From Nemertoderma westbladi (lineage: Eukaryota; Xenacoelomorpha; Nemertodermatida; Nemertodermatidae), in NCBI GenBank assembly GCA_032718475.1, contig JAUCBJ010006577.1:1-53156 (forward strand): 53,156 nt of DNA, written 5' to 3'. A model generated the notes under the pieces. The model did no database searches and was not told the origin of the DNA. It worked only from the letters and a program-made list of their open reading frames with translations. Made by a program: the position numbers and the translations under genes. Below are positions 29,650 through 40,756 of the stretch, one piece after another; position 1 is the first letter of the stretch, and every line of letters begins with the position of its first letter.

Positions 29650-30599
29650 TATCAATTATTTTAAATAATTGAATTTCTGAATTTTAGGGTTACTTTGTTA
29701 CTTTACTTACTTTATTACCGTTATTTGAGCAGTAGTCCAACTGATATGGAGACCTAATGGTTGTATGGTAGGCCTACTATTTATAAATCTTTTGAGTTGA
29801 TTTATAATATATATATACCCTTTAATGGGTTTTGTCAATGTTTGAAATAAATGTTATTATTTCTGGGGAGTAATCACTACACAAAGCGGTGCGCTTTCAG
29901 TGAAGTGTTACTTATAGGACACTAAAACAAATAATTCTAATTTACCTAAGTTACTTAATACTACAAATTACGTACAATTCGGGTGAGATTACAATCTCTA
30001 AATAAACACAAAAATTTACAAAAAACACAAAATACGAATTTTTAGGGTAATTTTACAAGAAGTCTACAAACCAGCCTAACAAAGGGTTAGAAATCTGGTT
30101 ATTACAACGGACAGGGTTCTACGGTATTTGAAAATAATACGTAGTAGTAAGTACACTGCGTTGTCCAGATAGGAAAATACCACCGCCTGACGACCTATAG
30201 CCGTATCGCTATAGGTTCTACGTTATGTATCACGGAGTGTTCCTACCTAGAAGTTAATAGAGCTAATCGAAAGTGCCTATCAACCACTTTACAACACAAA
30301 TGTAATGCCTACACTAATTACTTTCGGAAAGCACTGTACACTAAACCCTAAATTAGGTACGAGTACTTGTACAACATATAATCAGTAGTTAAATATACTT
30401 GAACAGCTAAAAGAACCACGGCATCTGCTGGAGTGACCGATGCACAAAATCACCAGTCTTTACCTACGCCAAGCAGCCCGTGTAGTACCGGGGTTAATTT
30501 AACTATAGCGGTATGTATAACAAACACAATTACTGTAGGAACAAACTTGGGGAATGAATGTTGCGAATAATCGCATAAACTCTGAATAATAAATATTAC

Positions 30600-31180
30600 G
30601 CTACGCGTACAAACTACTCAAACAAAATGCAGACCGAACACTGACAGACTACTATCAAGCCTAAACAAACTACGGTATATGCAGACTCCGAAATAATTAG
30701 GTAGTATGCGTTCTAACCCAGTAGTACGACTTATTCTTTAGTTGGGGGTTTACCTTACAGCATTCGCTGCCCCTACTTCCTAACCGTTCTTTATCGGACA
30801 AGTGATCTACACACGCTGCAATCCGTTCAGACCTAATAACAGCCAGACAACTATCCAGCCTACAAATTATCTAAATAAATATTATACGCTACCCGTACAG
30901 ACTTACACAAACAAAGTACAGACTCAACGATGGCAGACTACTCTCAAGCCTAAATAAACTACAGGACATGCAGACTCCGAAATAATTAGGTAGTATGCGT
31001 TCTAACCCAGTAGTACGACTTATTCTTTAATTGGGGGTTTACCTTACAGCATTCGCTGCCCCTACTTCCTAACCGTTCTTTATCGGACAGATGATCTACA
31101 CACACTGCAATCCGTTCAGACTTAACAACAATCAGACAACAGCTCAGCCTACAAATTGTCTGTACAATCTGATCAGGCTT
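30600..31180. repeat. 289-bp tandem duplication in the leader of element 3
   Basis: Two successive copies with period 289: GCAGACTCCG recurs at 30681 and 30970, followed in both by GTAGTATGCGTTCTAACCCA, GTAGTACGACTTATTCTTTA and GCTGCCCCTACTTCC. Element 4 carries the same duplication (period about 287), so it predates the separation of the copies. Confidence 0.85.
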
Positions 31181-31330
31181 ACACGCCTTCTGTTCAATAC
31201 TGGCCTACAAACAAATAAAACTTGACAGAAATAAGTAAAATCTCAATAAAAACCAGGCGTCCCCGATTAATTATTAAGACCTACCGGCATATATAATCAA
31301 ATCGAATAATACTGCTGTACTTATACGGGA

Positions 31331-31445
31331 AGTACCGGTTAGGACAGTTAGGCCTACCGACCTACTGAAGTACCGGTTCTGGCAGTTGGACCTACGGGCC
31401 TACGGCAGTACCGGTTCTGGCAGTTGGGCCTACTGACCTACAGAT
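31331..31445. repeat. three ~38-bp AGTACCGGTT repeats
   Basis: AGTACCGGTT occurs at 31331, 31369 and 31408, followed by GGCAGTTGG-CCTAC-type sequence. It sits near the LTR end of the leader and resembles half of the TACCGGTA boxes near gag. Confidence 0.75.
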
Positions 31446-31482
31446 GGACCGTTCAGGTTTACCGGTTGACCGGTACTTTCAA

Positions 31483-31505
31483 CTTTATTGCTTACTGCAA
31501 TAAAG
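31483..31505 (-). promoter_or_regulatory. conserved stem-loop 16 nt inside the 5' LTR, element 3
   Basis: A perfect 9-bp stem (CTTTATTGC/GCAATAAAG) with a 5-nt loop, 16 bases from the internal edge of LTR B. Element 4 has the matching hairpin at the same distance with an 8-bp perfect stem. The position just after the primer-binding area suits a packaging, dimerisation or primer-binding element; that role is inferred. Confidence 0.65.
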
Positions 31506-31521
31506 AAGCTATATCCGTTAT

Positions 31522-32710
31522 TGTTCGCGCTTTCAGACCTTTGGCAGTTTAACCCGCCAAATTAGGATGTCTTCTAGATAATAAATCACCTTTAGTCTAT
31601 GACAAGTATTTAATTCACTACACTAGTCGAAACCAATCTGTGCGCGATCATTCACCCGCTGGATATACCCGGGAGATTGGGTTCGACGGCTTAATCTTAT
31701 TGCTATGTAAGCCTAATGTATTATTCGACTGACAGTATTATATAATCTCTGACAATATTATTCACCTTCGGGGAATATTAACAGTTCCTTTAGGACGTGG
31801 CGCTCTATCTATATAAACAAAGTTATGACTTAAACTACTCACAACGATATGGCTTAGTTATAATTCACATATATGGCGCATTCTTTAGGAAATGCTTCGT
31901 TATCAGTCTCACTCATACACAATGCTGCACAATACTGCACACTGATCTGCCGATCTTCACTGATTTTAGTCACATATAAAAGGAACACGGACCGAATCAT
32001 GTAGGGTCTATCAAATAACATTAGATTCACTTCAAACCACTTTAACATAAGTCACAATCGTTATATGTAACCTTTCTCTCTTACCTTCGGTATATCAAGA
32101 ATATTGGGTTTCGGGGTTATTTCTCGTTATTCCAAATATAATAATTCATCAACCATATTATGAAGAACTGACAGTAAATAGCAGTATAACAATATAAAGT
32201 ATGCACAGGTTGTTTGATTAGGTATGGTATGTTATGTTTAGTTATGTTGAGTTGCAGATAACGGATATATGTCCTTATAATTAAGCCTACTAGTGTAAGA
32301 CTAAAAACTGAAAACACGGAGGTGCCAAAAGCCGGTTCTTAGGCTCTGGGCAAAACATAACACTGAACTACTGAGTTTCTGTATACACCTCCAACACAGA
32401 GACAACAAACGCTCTGATTGGTCAACCTAAACAACGAGAGAACAAAGAAACAAAGAAACGTCGACGTGGCAATATCAGCTGCTAGCCGTCGTCATGGTAG
32501 CGACACTGTTTTCAAAAGTATCCAGCTATTGCGTCACGAGATTGTGGATTATGTCCTCTAAAGTACAAATACAGTACAAATACATAAGAAATGACTTTTA
32601 TGTCCTCTAAAACACCAGTACAGCAAGGACACGGCCTTTTTATGCCTGGCAAACCAACTACAGAGTACTTTAAGGGAAAATAACCGGCTAATTACGCAAA
32701 AGCTTTTACA
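31522..32710 (-). repeat. 5' LTR of Pao/BEL element 3 (LTR B)
   Basis: A 1189-bp direct repeat of LTR A with the same TG...CA termini (TGTAAAAGCTTTTGCG at the start in element orientation, GCGCGAACA at the end). It matches LTR A at both ends and over the GCGCATTCTTTAGG region, but about 200 bp in the middle (near 32300-32460) are unrelated to LTR A. Bases following it on the plus strand are TAGGC, against GGATA outside LTR A, so no target-site duplication is seen. Confidence 0.9.
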
Positions 32711-33493
32711 TAGGCCCTACTACCGGTATGTGTTTGATGCGTAGGTGTACATAGCACAATAGTACAAAAGGGCCACAGTTCCGAATTAACTGAAGCCTAT
32801 TGTTTACGAGTAACATTACACAATGTACTTGACTCATTCGGACCAAATATGGGCAATTCCACAGAAATTGGACACAATATGACAAAATTAAAACTTTCAA
32901 AAATAAGCAACAGGTCAAGATTTAATGCGCAAAATTTCATAAATTTTTAGAATGTGTCAAAATCTACATCGATATGACGGCATTAACTAGGAATTTTGAC
33001 CTCTAAGCTGCGAACAGTCACCATGCCAAAGATTTAAAACAAAAGAATTATACTATTGAAGGTGACATAATAATTTGTTTACTTTTAGCCATATAGGATA
33101 TACTTGGTATTATTGAACTCAGCCGTGAATCCACATTGAGGTACTGTAGTTCTATGTCATTAACATAAAAGGCCACCTGTCTCCATAATTGTAAAGTTAG
33201 ACAATTTTTTTGCATTTTTTTTACAACTTTGTCTAGAACGTTCCTCCACATCGAAATTCGCATGACTCAATGCCGACGCCAGATGGCGTCTTTTGTGCCA
33301 TTGATTAATCCAGGCCATCATATTAAAGGCTGTGATTGATTTCAGTGATTTATTTTCAGTAACGTGTGTGACACTATCACACATAGCCAGCCTCCTATAC
33401 CAAACCAAACCAAATATAAAAGTTTGACTTTATTAATTTCGATTAGAAGGAACGAAAACTGTACCAGCTATAAATTTGGCGGATTTTGTTCTA
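32711..33493. other. intergenic, no feature seen
   Basis: AT-rich sequence between LTR B and the next inverted-repeat element. Short open frames only; no repeat or motif recognised. Confidence 0.5.
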
Positions 33494-35097
33494 CAGTCGG
33501 GGTCTCAAAGTGCATCTGTTCTTTGAGATTTTCTCAAAGAACTAAAAGTGTCTCAAATTTCTAAAAGTGGTCCAAGAAAATGACAAAGTGTCCTCAAAGA
33601 TTTCAAAGTAGTACTGTCAGTCATTTCATACAGTCCTGCCTGAAGCTGGCTATGGTATGGGATATATTGACTTTGACTATAGGGTAAAATATATGTAATA
33701 AAAACCTCTATGAAACAATAAAGATGCCTCCAAAAAATACTGCAGTAATAAATATTTGTTACTGAAAGTAAGAATTAAACTTACTGCAATAATAAAAAAT
33801 TGTCTTTTTCTGCAGTAACAAATAATTTGTTACCGCAGTAGAAATTTTTATTCAATTATTTATTCATATTGATTACTGCAGTATAAATTTTTATTCAATT
33901 ATTTATTAATTTATTAATATTGATTATTGCAGTAATAAATATTTGTTACTGCAGTAATAAATATTTGTTACTGCAGTAATAAATATTTATTACTGCAGTA
34001 ATAAATATTTATTACTGCAGTAATAAATATTTATTACTGCAGTAATAAATATTTGTTACTGCAGTAATTGTTATATGTTACTGCAGTAACTAATATTTAA
34101 TACAGCAGTATTTTTTGTAGGTATTTTTATTGTTTCATAGAGGATTTTATTAATTTATATTTGGACTATTTACAGACGCCATAATTGCGGGCTATCGGAA
34201 TGAATGTGTTGGTATTTGTGTCATAGACTGTTTGTCTGTTGCCCTATCTATATTAATGTATAGTGCTAAAACTGTACTGTTTAAATTTGTTTAGCCCAGG
34301 TGAACGCCGAATACCTTTACCAATGCGTTTCAATGGTCAACCAGCCATACTTTGCCGCACTGTAAATTGTGTTATACAAAGTAAAGAATAACTATAGAGG
34401 CAGGCATAAAGATAAATGATTCAAGCGCACTAATTGGCTGTTCCCATAGATGTTTTAGGCATTGTAGATGAGCTGAGCAATGCATATGGTCAGAGCGACC
34501 GCCCAGTCTGCCAAAATCTATTATGTAATCAAATGGTACCACAAGCCAAGCAAAGCATGTGACAGTTCTTTCCGACTATGCACCTGTTTGTTTGAAGGTC
34601 GCCGTCCGTGGGTCGCTACTCACTAGCTGTGATTGATAGTTTAAACTGGGTGCCGCTTTGCAAGAAGGCGGTACACATCAATTGAAAATATGAGGCAAAC
34701 ATTTAAAATATGCTCAAATATAAACGCCAGCGGCAGGGGATATTTTAATATCTCTATTAAGCTAAAACAACACAAGATTGTAGCCGTTCTATTGTACTTG
34801 AAAGTCGAAAGCCTTTCTTCGTTTTTAAGAAAGAATTCTCGCGCTCTCGTGAACATAGTTTTTATATTAATTAAACAGTTAAGGTAGTACGGTTTGACAT
34901 CTACCTCAAAGTGACATTTCTCAAAGAATTCAAAGAATTCAAAGTGCCTACAAGCAGGAAATCACTTTGAGATTCCCAACTAAAAGTGTATACAAGAATT
35001 CAAAGCGGCCGTTGGGAGTAATGTGATGACTTTTAGACACTTTTAGAAAAACTTTGAGAAAATCTCAAAGAACAGATGCACTTTGAGACCCCGACTG
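33494..35097. mobile_element. Tc1/mariner-like non-autonomous element
   Basis: Terminal inverted repeats of about 46 bp, nearly perfect: left CAGTCGGGGTCTCAAAGTGC onward, right its complement ending GAGACCCCGACTG. Both ends are flanked by TA (33492-33493 and 35098-35099), and the ends begin CAGT, as in Tc1/mariner elements. The 1604-bp interior has no transposase-like ORF, so it would need a transposase in trans. Subterminal AAAGTG/CTCAAAG motifs recur inside both ends. A second MITE is nested at 33696-34152. Confidence 0.75.
33696..34152. mobile_element. nested palindromic MITE with CTGCAG/AAATATTT core
   Basis: Ends are inverted repeats of about 45 bp (TAATAAAA-CCTCTATGAAACAATAAA and onward; the right copy is the complement ending TTTCATAGAGG-TTTTATTA). 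Between them is a tandem 22-bp unit, CTGCAGTAATAAATATTTGTTA-like, itself nearly palindromic, repeated about eight times near 33930-34080. The whole can fold into one long hairpin. It lies inside the Tc1/mariner-like element and so inserted later, or arose there. Confidence 0.7.
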
Positions 35098-35255
35098 TAT
35101 GTACATAGGCCTACTGTACGTTACTGTTTGGTTAGGTACCGGTACGTAGCCAGATACAGGTAATACTGTAAATTCACAGATGGCAACGAATTCTTTCACG
35201 CGTGGTTATATGATCATCAACAACGATCTGTTATTAAACTGCAACTAAAACTTAA

Positions 35256-36000
35256 GGGGGAAGGGGGGGGGGGGGGGGGGGGGGGGGGCGTACACCATTT
35301 TGGTCCAAAATATGTTAAAATTTTTATGGTCTATTATAATGCACAATTAAATGGTGTTTCCAAATCTGAAAACCGCTATTTAATAGCTCTTTTAGTTTTC
35401 AAGTTATAACAATTTCCATTTAAGGATTCCTATTGCAATTACTATTACTACAGTATGTATACCGGTAATGAAAGCTCGATCATCTCTAAATATTTTTTTA
35501 TGAAATTGTCAACTGCAAACTTCTACAATTTTTCAGCATTCAGTCTGAAAATTTCTGAGGGTGTCTAGATAGCCACACTGCATAAAAGGATCAGACAACT
35601 TTTCGAAATTTTAATTTAGTTAATAAAATTTAATACTATTTAGAACAAACCTAAAAATTTAGCATAAATTTGCAGCGCCACCTAGCGGTGAAGAATTATT
35701 TCCACAAAGTTTCGCCTGATAGTTATGTTGCCCCATCTTTGATCTATCATATAAAAATACTTCATGTGATTAAATTTAAAACCGTAAAAACCTTAGGGTT
35801 TTTAAGCGCAATCAAGTTAACTTAAAAGATAACTAGTATTAACTAATATTAAATAGCGAAAAAAAAAAAATTCTGACCTGTCATGTAGATTAGCATCTTA
35901 GGTACCAAATTATAGACAAAACCAAACAATTTTGAATCGCTGAGTGATAAATCGAAGAGTTGTCCGAAAATGGTGTACCCCCCCCCCCCCCCCCCCCGCC
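35256..36000. mobile_element. Harbinger-like MITE with long G-run termini
   Basis: Terminal inverted repeats of G-rich sequence plus GTACACCATTTT. The left end is GGGGGAAGG then a long G run; the right end is a C run then GCC. TAA flanks both ends (35253-35255 and 36001-36003), a 3-bp target duplication typical of PIF/Harbinger. The length is 745 bp with no transposase ORF. The homopolymer runs may be mis-sized by sequencing. Confidence 0.65.
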
Positions 36001-38067
36001 TAACTCAGTTTGTTAGTGGCTAAGACTCAGTGTGTTTGTCCCCCCCATCCCCCTCCCACCCTCCGGTCAGTCAGACGTCTTGTATGAAATCTTTAATAAA
36101 TAATAGCCTATCTGTAATTATTCACTTATTATTCACAAACTAACCAGATGTTAAAGTTGATGCAACCACGGGTTTACTCAGTTCGCTCTTTCCAGTCCTC
36201 GAGAAAGCTTGCAGGGAAAAAGAATAATTGGTTCCCGATTCCAAATTATCAACCGAAAACTGAAACATTAAAAAACAATAACTAAATATTACGAGTTGCT
36301 AAAAAAGTAAAAAGTTAATATCCTTCCAACTAAACGCACGATAGGTTTTATTAGTTTGGGACACATACCATGAATTTAGTTGGGGCCATCCTTAAATTAT
36401 GTGTTTAAAAAAAAAGTGACAACAAAATTGTCTCTTCAAACAAGTCAAGTAGTAGACAGTATCTAAAAACTTTCAGTTTGGTGCCCAGCCAGTCAGCCAC
36501 TAGCCTAGCAGTTTAGGTACGGTATGCCTGTGCTATAGCATTTACTAGCCTTAAACTGAGCTCTTCTGCTGTATCTGACGAATATGTAATCGACAGGAAA
36601 AAATATTCCATCGAAATATTTCAACAAATATTTCATGATTAATATACTGTACATGGGCTAAATATTGCCAAATATACTATTTTTAACGATTTGTTGTATC
36701 AAAATGGCTCAGAAAAGAAAAATCCGGCTCTGCCGTCAAAGTTGTCGAACTATCATCATACCAAAATTCCTCCTCCTATCACCTAAAAACGGTTATTGTA
36801 TTAAGGGAGATGGTATAAAGTTATTAATAACATTCTATTGCGTCAGTCGTCACATTTAACAGCTATAATAATTTATTGATGGTATTGGCTAAAATTATAT
36901 ATTTATTTTCTAATTAATTAAGATAAACAGTAATCGAATTTATTTTGGTTACCGTAGTTTGTAAGGTTTCATTCATCAACCCTAATTAACGGCGTCATGT
37001 AAATCCTAAGTCATAATAAACTGGTTAAGCAATTTGAATAGCACAAATAAACACAATTTTAATAAACATAAATTGCTTAGATTATGACTTAGACTTAGAG
37101 ATAAGTTGATTTTCATTTAGGGTTTCTAGGGCGCCTTTTATAGTTACATAAATTTACAATCTCGAATAAATAGAATGTGAGAATGTGAAAGAAAACGTGA
37201 CCCCGACCGTGAACAAAAACATTTTGTCTCTAAATACATTACATACATATCAGTTTAGTCTTATTTTTCATTTTGTCACTAATAAATCATCACCATAGTT
37301 ACCCAGAACAACAAAATAAATTAACTGTTTTTCACCAACAGTACAACTCTTTTAAGGGCTTTGGTCATCTGCATCTGCATTATTGTTGAGTTATTCTCTG
37401 AGATAACGTAATTCTAGATTCGAACAACGCACATCAGACATAGATAAAGGTTAAATACTATTAAGAGGCTACCCCCTTATCCCAAATAAGGTAGCAAAGA
37501 CCTTTAATTTAGAGAAAAAGAACTCAGATAAAATAACAGACTCGCCAATTGTTGTTTATTTTAGAGTTTTTTTTCTCGAGACTACACTTTTGGTGGGTGT
37601 TTCTCTGTCTAGCTATGGTCACCGAGTGATAGATTAATGACTTAGTAAACTTTATAGGACTTAGTTTAATCTCAGAAATATAATACTAATGATAAATTAT
37701 TAATAATGTAATTATAATTTATTACTTAATAATTAATAACTTAAATAACAATAAATATTAAACATGAAGAGATAAACAGAGACTTAATGCACAAAACCGT
37801 TAGAGACAGAGTAAAGTAAAAGAATCCAAAGTGAAATAAAGTAATCCATTTATAGCCCCACTAGTTATTATTTAGTGAAGTAAAGTATAATTTAGGGTAT
37901 ATATAACGTATATCGAAACTCTATTAAATTAATTTGATTATTAATTAGGTTTATTGACCGAGTAAAATATTAAATTTAAATATCAATAAATTTTTAAATA
38001 ATAAATAAAGAACAAATTTCATGACTATATTATATTTCCTTAACATTATCACTATAGAATAGCGGTT
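36001..38067. other. intergenic AT-rich DNA with a weak foldback
   Basis: No gene seen. A possible foldback lies at about 36977-37127: outer AACCCTAA/TTAGGGTT and inner CTAAGTCATAAT...ATTATGACTTAG with AAGCAATTT/AAATTGCTT. It may be a small decayed MITE. A C-rich stretch lies near 36039-36065. Confidence 0.4.
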
Positions 38068-38196
38068 GCGCTAATTTAATGGATACTTTTTTTCCCTAGA
38101 TGCGTCCTCAGCGCTAATTTAATGGATACTTTTTTTCCCTCGATGCGTCCTCAGCACTAATTTAATGGATACTTTTTTTCCCTCGATGCGTCCTCA
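38068..38196. repeat. 43-bp tandem repeat x 3
   Basis: Exactly three 43-bp units, starting at 38068, 38111 and 38154, containing CTAATTTAATGGATAC, a T run and CGATGCGTCCTCA. Units differ at one or two bases, so the expansion is recent. Confidence 0.9.
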
Positions 38197-38407
38197 CCTA
38201 CTGTATTGTATTTTATCAAAACTATAACCTTTCAATTCCCACAAAAAATAACAAGACAGTAATATAAAATATTTGTAATGCAGTGAGTTTTGTCAATGAA
38301 ATAAGTTGCCACATCCACTCAGAGTTGAGTCTTACACTTATTAATTAATAGCACATCAAAGGAATTACCGTCATCAGATATCTAAAAATAATAAATGAAG
38401 TTATTAA

Positions 38408-38782
38408 GGGGCCGTCCAAGTATGACGTCAGCACTTTAGGGGGGGGAGGGGGGTTGGGAAAATCTGATGACGTGCTGATGAGGGGAGGGGAGGGGGTCAG
38501 CCAAAATCTGACGTCAGCATGTTCATTTATAGGTGCTAGAAGAGATATAGCAGAAGAGTAAATAGCTTGCCCATTTTAATTGTTCGAAGACCCCGAAGGC
38601 CCGTAGCACGACCTTCTGTTTCAGTTACCAGTCACCATGTTTCAGTGATTAGGACGCGAAAATTTTTTTTAATCTGATTAGGGGGGGGGGGGGGTCAACG
38701 CCTATCTGATGACATCTGATTTAGGGGAGGGAGGGGGTCAACATTTTGGGGAAAAGTGCAGACGTCATACTTGGACGGCCCC
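38408..38782. mobile_element. Harbinger-like MITE abutting the BIG stop codon
   Basis: A 375-bp element with ~21-bp terminal inverted repeats, GGGGCCGTCCAAGTATGACG at the left and its complement at the right, flanked by TAA on both sides (38405-38407, 38783-38785). The interior is G-rich with repeated TCTGATGAC and GGGGGTCA motifs and no ORF. The right TAA copy is immediately followed by the minus-strand TAG stop of the BIG gene (38786-38788), so the element forms the first 375 bases of that gene's 3' region. Confidence 0.8.
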
Positions 38783-38785
38783 TAA

Positions 38786-40577
38786 CTAGCTAGAATGAGT
38801 TTCAATAAGGTTGTGGCATGCACCAATACGGTAGAACAATTTACAGATGAGAGTCCGCAACTCGGCTTTATTATCCAGGGAGATTAGTTCGCAGAGGTCT
38901 GCGTAGTAGAACTCGATGTGCGTTCGGAATCTCTGGGAGTCGAGGTAGAGAACTCGAGACAGCAGGAGTAGAATGAGGGAGGTCCACGCGTCGCGATGTC
39001 CTTCCGAGAGCATGGACGCGTAGTAGCCGATGGCCTCGCGACACAAACCCAAGAGTTGCTGCTCTACTAGCGGCCAATCGGGTTCCCGCAGCGGGTCCTG
39101 CGAGACACGGAAGAGAATCCGCACGGCGCAGGCCAACGACTGCGTCTCCTGTTTCATCAGATGGGGTTTCGACTTCCCTTTGAATCCCGCCTTCCACAAC
39201 GCAGTCCGCTGTTCGTTATTAGCGTTGAAACTCTTCGCGAAACTATGACTCTCAACGAGACACTGCGTTAATAAAAGTAACTGCTCGGTAGACATGTAGT
39301 TGTACATCCCTTCGTCTTTAAGGTCCTCCGATATAGACCGTTGTCTTAGCAACGCATCGACAAGAATTTCTTGGTCGTCTTTCTTAGAAGCCGAAGGGAA
39401 GAATACGATGTTATCGATAGTCTGAATGAGTTCTAATTGGACGACGCATTTAATTAGAAGCGACGTGAACAGCTGAACGCTGGGTCGGTTTATAGTAGGC
39501 GACGACGGAGGTTGGATGGACTCCTCCTCCCGGGCGGGCGGCGACCTCGGAGGAGTCCCCGGGGGGCTGTCCGCGCGACCACCCCCCGCCGTCGCCGTCC
39601 AGCTCAGCAGACCGTGCGGAGTGGACGAACGGAAGACCCCGACCACCGAGTTGCAGACCAACGTCCAATCCGACTCGGAGAACTTGGGCCCGGAAGTCAC
39701 GACGAGGTTCTCGAGACAGTTCGTCGCGGATCGCGCCAGCTGCTCGTTGTCCAAACCCGCGCATGCGCATATCTGTTCCATTAAGTCGATCAGCATTAAA
39801 CCGTTTAGTTGCGCGAAATATTGATTGAACACATCGACTATGGCGTAGAGCGCGTGATTACAGGTAGTCGTCATCCACTCACCCCGAGCCGGTTCAACTA
39901 TACTAGTCGTCGCTTTCAGATTATCAAAAATTCTAAAAACCACGCGGAATAGGTCGACCCACCAGGAGGGCCGGAACATGTGCCCGTACGACTTGATAAT
40001 CTCGAATAGCACAGTGAGCGCGCGCGTTCGCACATCGAGTTTACAGCGATTGATGATGCAACTCAACTCGAACAGCACGGGGAACCAGCCCCGGACCCAG
40101 GCGCGGTCCTCCTCCGCGATATGGAACTCGTCCATCGCGTGCTCCGAGAAGGCCTGCGGACGCTCGCTCACGTACCGCGCGCAGTGCCGGATCAGCCGGA
40201 TCGCCTCCATGCTCGTGTCCGGGAACTGGGAGTTACACGCGAACTCGCTGAGACACTTAACCGCGTCCTGGAACGAGTCGATGGACGCGTTAAAGTTCCG
40301 CTCGTAAACGGTTGTCACGATTTTTCCCGCGGTTTGGAAGGCCATCTCCACAACATTCTCCTCGTGGTCGCTGGCCGCCATGTGGAACACGCTGAAGATG
40401 TTCTTCCACCCGGATTTGATGTTGTGGGACTGGGAGTTGACCATCTGCGCGACGCAGCGGACTACCATATCCCGGATCACGATGTTGCGGTTCTTACTCA
40501 TGATGACCTCGAAGGGCCGAAGGAAATCCTTCTGGAATCGGAAGTTGGGCAATTCGCCCTTCTCGAGAAACTTCATA
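38786..40577 (-). CDS. ARFGEF: BIG/ARFGEF Sec7 exchange factor, exon 3 (C-terminal HDS domains)
   Basis: Last coding exon (597 codons with stop) of a brefeldin-A-inhibited Arf-GEF-type protein. It starts after TTTCAG at 40578; the joined codon AG|T gives [15 protein letters not shown], a block conserved in the family. Recognisable HDS-region blocks follow: [114 protein letters not shown] Pro/Ser-rich insert ([11 protein letters not shown]) lies around residue 345 of the exon. The C-terminal half is more diverged, as usual. It ends at TAG 38786-38788. Confidence 0.95.
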
Positions 40578-40756
40578 CTGAAAGTTAATAATAAATTTTA
40601 AGTTATATAAATTACATCGTTAATAAATCCATTTTTAATACTTTATTTCGAAAATATAAAACAATTAGTCTTTGTCTGTAACACATTGGGGTTTTAGTTA
40701 GTAGAAAGTTTTAGTTTGGTGGTAAAGTAAATTTATCAATGAGTTTATAGACTAAC
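40578..40756 (-). other. intron 2 of the BIG gene
   Basis: A 179-bp intron, donor TCAG|GTTAGT at 40757/40756 and acceptor TTTCAG|T at 40578/40577, phase 2. AT-rich, no repeats. The splice is supported because the joined residues reproduce the family motif SLRQLSMKFLE. Confidence 0.9.

Larger units (their letters stand above)
29267..31521 (-). other. 2.25-kb structured leader of element 3
   Basis: Non-coding sequence between LTR B and the gag ATG, homologous along its length to 49640-51819 of element 4 in the opposite orientation. From the LTR inward it holds the post-LTR hairpin, three ~38-bp AGTACCGGTT repeats, a 289-bp tandem duplication, a well-conserved block near 30410-30500 and the TACCGGTA box array next to the ATG. 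No long ORF is conserved between the copies, so its function is probably at the DNA or RNA level. Confidence 0.8.
19726..32710 (-). mobile_element. Pao/BEL element 3, 13 kb, RT- and IN-deleted
   Basis: Bounded by LTR B (5', 31522-32710) and LTR A (3', 19726-20983). In element order: a 2.25-kb structured leader, one 1678-codon gag-protease ORF with RT/RNase H and integrase missing, a 1.6-kb non-coding stretch, an unidentified 3' ORF, a polypurine tract and the 3' LTR. At about 13 kb it is long despite losing most of pol. It must be non-autonomous, depending on a relative for reverse transcription and integration. The 5' parts match element 4 (48600-53156). Confidence 0.9.

Noticed and set aside
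19236-35610. 17-base match AAAAGGATCAGACAACT at about 19236 and 35586
   Set aside because: Isolated, and of a length that can occur by chance in a window this size; flanks do not match.
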